NCBI GenBank assembly: GCA_037953625.1
Contig: CM075651.1
Span: forward strand, 152,908,001 to 152,972,000
Direction of reading: 5' to 3'
Source of the DNA: Crotalaria pallida
Lineage: Eukaryota; Streptophyta; Magnoliopsida; Fabales; Fabaceae
Length of the DNA stretch: 64,000 nt
The translations under genes were made by a program, and so were the position numbers. The notes below the pieces were generated by a model. The model was not told the DNA's origin, did no database searches, and saw nothing but the letters and a program-made list of their open reading frames with translations. Every line of letters starts with the position of its first letter. The stretch's first letter is position 1. Below are positions 58,601 to 64,000 of this stretch, piece after piece.

Positions 58601-60578
58601 GGTTAAGAAAAGAATATAGAAATATTATAAAATTGCAACTTTTAAATTATTTGCTTATATTAAAACTTTATCACTGTATAAATTTACATGTTGTATAAAT
58701 TCACGGGATTTTTTAAATTTTTTCTAAAATATGATGTTTTATATTATGCGAAGTCATTATAAGGATATAGAAATTTAAAAGATTCCAACTTTAAAATTAG
58801 TTGCCTATGTTAGAACTTCATAATTGTAAATAAGTATATTGTTTAAAATATCAAATAACGCATCACTATTTTCCACGATTAAAATTACAACATATTGTAT
58901 AAATTTTCGGATTTTTTAAAAATTGAATGAATGATGGGGTAAATATTTGATTGTATTATGATAATTCATTATACCAAATTATAGTTCATCTTTAATACTT
59001 ATATATCCGTTTTAGCCCAAATTTATTCTTCATAATGATGCTCTTTTTAAATGATTGATATCAATTTGTCTATATTAGAACTTGCTTATATTAGAATTTC
59101 TCAAATCACAACATTATATCCATTTTTGTTTTGCTGTTTAATACTTAGATGACGGCTCGTTTAAGCATTATTATATATGTTTTTATGCCTATGTTTAATT
59201 CAAATTTTTTCCGTTTTTTAAGTTTGATGCCTAAATAATTCATGTTTCTTTTCCATGCTTAAATTTACATGTTGCACAAAATTGACGGAGTTTTTTTTTT
59301 TATAAATTTACTAAAATATGATGTTTTATATATTATTGTAAACCATCATAAGAATATATAAATTAAAAAGACTCCAACTTTAAAATTACTTGCTATATTA
59401 TACCTTCGTAATTGTAAGTAACTATATTGTCTAAAGTAATATCTCCTTCCCTGAATATAAGATCTTTTATTTTGTCCATATTTATAAGACCCTATATCAA
59501 TTTTCAATGATCATTAATTAATTTTTTCCACAAATATCTCTATTTATTTAACACATTTTAAATTAACAATAATATTATTAGGGGTAATTTTGAAAATATA
59601 TATCAAAAGTTTACATTTCTAATACAATTAACTAAATTAATTAACTTTCTTAATGGACGTGAAATCTCCCAAAGAGATCCTATACTTAGGGACGAAGGGA
59701 GTATCATATAACGTATCATTATTTTCCACGATCAAAATTATTACATATGGTATAAATTTCCGTTTTTTTAATTGAATTAATGATGAAATAAATTTTTGAT
59801 TCTGTTATGCTAAATCATTATACCAAATTATAGCTCATATTTAATATTTATATATTCGTTTTTTTTGTTTTAACCATTTTTTTTATGAGACGTTTTAACC
59901 AAAATTTATTCTTCATAATGATACTTTATTTAAATGATTGATACCAAATTTGCTTATATCAGAACTTACATTGTATTAGAACTTCTGAAATTACAACATT
60001 ATTTTATCCGTTTGTTTTTTGGCTGGTATCTACATGTTACTAATTTACGGGATTTTATTAAAAAATTTACTAAAATATGATGTATTATATTATGCTAAAT
60101 CATTATAAGAATATAGAAATTAAAAAATTCAACAAATTTTTTTTAAATATGATGTATTACATGGAAAAAATTTTTTTGGTAATCTTCTCCCTTTGTTCAA
60201 CAAATTAAAGAGAAAAAAAACCATAGAAAAAATATCATGACAAAACAATATTACATACCAGAGAGATTAAAAAAAATACTACAAAAATGAAAATTAAACA
60301 AAGAATAATGAAAGGGGATTCTTCAAACCCTAGAATCCCAAATCTTTTGAAGACATGAAATTGATGTTGGGGCCAAAATCCATCCAAATACAAATCATGA
60401 TCAACGGTGATTCCCGATCAGCAGTGAGAGAAAGAGGAGAGAAAGGAATGAGCTTTTTTCAACGGCTCGGATCAAAATGAAATAAACGGCTCAGATTAAT
60501 GATTGTTTAGGAGGGAAAATATGATTAAGAGGGAAATCTTTTTTGCCCTCAAACTTCTCCTATTTTATATTATGTTGA
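55653..60578 (-). mobile_element. 4.9 kb Helitron on the - strand (C)
   Basis: Tandem copy of 43891-48833. It includes the exon-like segment (about 56375-56560), the fold-back MITE (about 57155-57682) and the SINE at 57828-58040. Confidence 0.75.
57828..58040 (+). mobile_element. tRNA-derived SINE (C)
   Basis: Tandem copy of 46071-46283 with the same flanking direct repeat. Confidence 0.87.
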
Positions 60579-60678
60579 TAATGCATTAAATGAATGAATG
60601 CATTTAGTTTTTATTTATTTTTTTTCATTAATGAAATTAAGAGAATTATGAAATTACTTAATGAGAATGTAGTAAAAT

Positions 60679-60775
60679 GTTCGCGTAAGACAGCCCAGGT
60701 GGCTGCAGGGACACTTAGGATTTCTCCCTCCCCAGGTCATGGGTTCTAGTCCCAGACCTCGCATGTAAAAAAAAA
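60679..60775 (+). mobile_element. Short SINE (C)
   Basis: Tandem copy of 48924-49020. A fold-back MITE (about 60830-61270) and the ~45 bp direct/inverted units (about 61560-61780) follow. Confidence 0.82.
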
Positions 60776-61985
60776 AGAATGTAGTAAAATAACGGATTAA
60801 TTAACAAAAAAAATATTTTGTCTATTAAAAAAAACGATGCTCTTTTAGAATTGACCTTTGAATTTTTTTTATGTCCTTTGTCCTGAACTTTGCTCATACA
60901 TTTGGAAATGGTCCATTCGTCACTTCAGTGATAACGTCACATTCAATTCGTCACATTAATAAAAAAATTTTAAATTTATTAAAAATTATTAAAATTATAT
61001 TTTTTATAAGAAAATCTAAACTTTTTATTATTTTCAAAAGAATTGATTTTTTTTAATAAAAAACCATGTAGTGCATGCCACGTTATGTCGCGTAGCATGT
61101 CATTTGTCGATGATGTAAATGTGACGTGACTTGTCTTTGATTATATCATCATCATTATCCTAAGTAAGGAAAGGACTATTTCCAAATATTTGAGAAAAGT
61201 TCAGAAACCCCAAACATAAAAAAGAAAAAAAAAAGTTCAAAGACCAATTCTAAAAAAAACACCTACATTCATAAACTTAAATAAACCATAAAATAATTGC
61301 CAATAATTTTTCTCCATCAAGATAATAGCTTAACGATGTGTCAACTTTACATTGGTGATACATACATACATTGAAACTAATGAAAATTGTGTTCTTTCAA
61401 AAATTCATTTTGGTCACATCATCGAACACTATATTATATTTTCGAACCCAAATATTGAAGCCAGAGAGCTCCTCATGAAATGGTACTCTCATAGGAAAAG
61501 TTAATAAAATAAAGGCAATCAAGTATGTCACGTGCGTGTCAAACACCGTGTTATATTAAAAAAATATTATGACATGATGTATAGGTGCAATGCTTCGATA
61601 AATTTAAAAAAAAAATATGACATGATGTATAGGTGCAATGTTTCGGTACATTACACTGTGTTATATTAAAAAAAACTTAAAAAATAAAAATAATAATATA
61701 ACATCATGTACCAGTGCAAACAACAACAACATAAAAATAATAATATGACATCATGTACCAGTGCAAACAACAACAACAACACACCTTATTAATATACATG
61801 TATACATAAACTAATAATGGATATATTCTATTGCACTAATTTATTGCTCGAGAAAAAATTCTATTTCACACACACATGTATTTCCTTTATAAAAAAAATT
61901 CAAAAATGATCATTGCATTTCTAAATTTTTCAATTTTTTTTATAAACAATAATCCTAACTCGTATAATTTTTAAAAACTTATAAC

Positions 61986-62012
61986 CCATGCATTGCACGG
62001 GATAAATACTAG
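61986..62012 (+). mobile_element. Helitron 3' terminus next to the neprosin promoter (C)
   Basis: Same sequence as the B terminus, with CTAG at 62009-62012. Confidence 0.78.
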
Positions 62013-62018
62013 TTGCAA

Positions 62019-62026
62019 TATAAATA
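62019..62026 (+). promoter_or_regulatory. TATA box of neprosin gene C
   Basis: TATAAATA starts 61 bp before the ATG at 62080. Confidence 0.72.
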
Positions 62027-62079
62027 GGCACAACTGGAATGAAGTTTACCATCAAGAGATTGAGAAAGGAATTGGGAAA

Positions 62080-62244
62080 ATGATTAACATATTATTGTTT
62101 TTCATGTTTTTGGTGACTGTCTGTCATACTCAAATAGTTGACATGATGCAAATTACATACAAAGAAGATTTGGAGTTGGAGAGACAACTAAAGCTTATCA
62201 ACAAGCTTCCCATCAAGAGTATTCAGGTATTCATTTCCCTTCTT

Positions 62245-62287
<43 letters not shown>

Positions 62288-64000
62288 CACCATATGCTTA
62301 ATTTCTTTTGTTTAGTTTGATTTTATCTCATGATGTTAATTATATTTTTTTGTTGAATTTTGGTATCTACAGACAAAGTTTGGATATATTGTGGATTGTG
62401 TCCATATTAATAAGCAACCAGCTTTTGATCATCCTTTATTGAAGAATCATAAATTGCAGGTGTATATTCAATTAGAATACATTACAATTGATTTATGGTC
62501 TCATCTTCTTACTTGTATTTTTTAATGGTTTTTTTAATTCATTTATTTTAGAAAAAACCCAGCTTTCGGCATACGAAGGCAAAAGCAAATATAAATGATT
62601 CACCGGGCAAACAAGTTAGGTTTGAGAAGGTTTTGTGTCCAACCGGAACTGTTCCTATCCGCAGGACAACACGTGAAGACCTAATTCGAGCCAATTCATC
62701 ATTGAACACCGAAATCTTAGCTGAAGATAGCCCTGGTACTCATGTAAGTTTGGTCATGTACAACTATATTTAAAATAATCTTAAATTAATTCTCTAAAAT
62801 TAAGATAATAGTTCAGTTTTTTGATTAATTATATGCATTTAAAAAATTTGTAGGTTGCAGAAGTAATTCCTACAAATGAAAAAACTTTTTATGGAGTAAA
62901 GGGAGTTACTAGTGTTTGGAATCCAAAAGTTAATAAGGATCAAACCAGTGCTGGTCATTTATGGGTTCAAAAGGGAGAAGGAGATGGTCTCAACAAAATT
63001 ATCATTGGATGGCATGTGAGATTTTAATTTACAAAAGTATCCTTATAATACTTTTCAATTACACTTTTACATGTAAAATATTATTTTATTCTTTGCATTG
63101 GTATTAGGTGTCTCCACAATTATATGGCGATGATGGAACTTATATTTACTCACGTTGGACGGTATGAAATTTACAATAATTGCCTTAAGTGAAGATTTAA
63201 TTTTCAATTTCGCTATGAATCTTTATTTTTTGCATGAGGATCTAGAGAAAAATAGAAGTTTCATTCCTTTAAAAATTAACATGATGTTAACAATTGACAG
63301 TCGGATAATTTCAAAAGCACTGGATGCTACAATGTACGATGTTCAGGATTTGTTCAGACTAGCGAAGTTTACATTGGTGCACGCATACCAGAAACATCTG
63401 TCTACGGTGGAGTATCGGCAGAGTTGGCGATTTACTTGTCACAGGTTATGTCAGTTATTTTATTGTTGTAAAAATAAAAGACATAAATAGGCAAAGCTAT
63501 TAGATTGATCACTCTAGTTATTTTTTGGTTACATATCAATCCCTTAAGTTTTCTTTTTTAAAATAAGTCCGATAAATTGTTGCTGTCTAACAAATTTGTC
63601 ATTTTCGTTAATTTTTTTCGTTAAGTGACATCTGTCACTCAATTAGGTGCCACGTGTTAAAAAAAAATGGTTTAATAATTTTTTTAAAAAAATTTATTAT
63701 GGTGCCAAATGTTACTTAACTGAGAAAATTAACGGAAATGAATGATTTGTTGAACAACAACAACTTACATGACTTCTTTAAAAAGAAAAACTTAAAGGAT
63801 TGATTTGTAACCTAAAAATAACTTAAGAGACAATTATAATATTTTGGCAAATAAATAAGATATAACTTATACTCTCTCCGTCCCAGAATGTAAGTGAAAA
63901 AATGTAAAATTTTTTGTCCTAAATTAAAGTTAAAATTGTAAATAAAAATATACATTAAATATTTTCTTCAATAATTGATTGATTTGAAACACAATATATT
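62080..64000 (+). CDS. Neprosin-family (DUF239) protein, copy C, 3' end beyond the window
   Basis: Exons 1-6 are 62080-62226, 62373-62459, 62552-62743, 62854-63015, 63108-63161 and 63301-63444. They encode the same signal peptide, activation peptide and first part of the neprosin domain as copy B, with the intact GGG in exon 4. The last exon (MGSGHFP to the C-terminus) lies beyond the window edge. Intron 1 has a TA microsatellite whose length and GTATA interruption differ from those of A and B. No disabling change is seen in the visible part. Confidence 0.85.
63872..64000. mobile_element. Stowaway MITE in neprosin intron 6 (C, truncated by window)
   Basis: The left end CTCTCTCCGTCCCAGAATG follows TA, as in 14905 and 52112. 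A second MITE (about 63515-63820) precedes it. Confidence 0.75.

Larger units (their letters stand above)
53841..64000 (+). repeat. Tandem duplicate of 42075-52230, block C (partial)
   Basis: The sequence from 53841 repeats that from 42075 almost without change, including the CACTA-end fragment and MITE that distinguish B from A. The repeat offset is 11766 bp at the left and about 11760 bp near the right window edge. The junction shares the four bases ACAA between the end of B and the start of the repeat. The copy is cut by the window end inside intron 6 of the third neprosin gene. Confidence 0.95.

Overview
This is plant nuclear DNA: very AT-rich, with intron-containing genes (GT-AG splice sites), box-B SINEs, Helitrons, CACTA, pogo-like and Mutator-like elements, Stowaway-type MITEs and both Ty1/copia and Ty3/gypsy sequences. 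The mix suggests a dicot, perhaps a papilionoid legume (low confidence, no phylogenetic marker used). The window is a nest of transposable elements around a small gene family.

Layout. Block A (1 to about 16643) and block B (27133 to about 53844) are direct copies of one segment. Block C (53841 to the window end) is a much more recent tandem copy of the right part of B, with a repeat period of about 11.77 kb. In order the segment holds: a non-autonomous CACTA element; Stowaway, Mutator-like and pogo-like remnants; a Helitron nested inside an oppositely oriented Helitron; a second pogo-like remnant; a 4.4-4.9 kb Helitron carrying a SINE and MITEs; a second SINE; a fold-back MITE; a Helitron 3' end; a seven-exon neprosin-family (DUF239) gene; and a LINE fragment. 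B also carries an 8.08 kb Ty3/gypsy LTR element (33617-41693) that lacks the reverse transcriptase/integrase region but has gag-protease on the + strand and a spliced-looking antisense gene on the - strand. A keeps its empty target site. B and C share a CACTA-end fragment and a MITE that A lacks.

Between A and B (16644-26438) is sequence found once: a frameshifted Ty1/copia gag-pol fragment joined to an exon series from a nucleolar complex protein 4 (NOC4) gene with its core exons missing, a hAT-like MITE, and another Helitron.

Genes. The only host-type gene that looks intact is the block B neprosin gene (50325-52751, 386 codons). The block A copy has a one-base deletion in exon 4. The block C copy runs off the window before its last exon. 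In all three, the core-promoter TATA box starts only 6-7 bp past a Helitron 3' terminus, so all sequence further upstream is transposon-derived. I saw no evidence of an entirely new biological system. The most unusual features are this Helitron/neprosin junction, the pol-less LTR element with an antisense intron-containing gene, and the nested Helitron structures.
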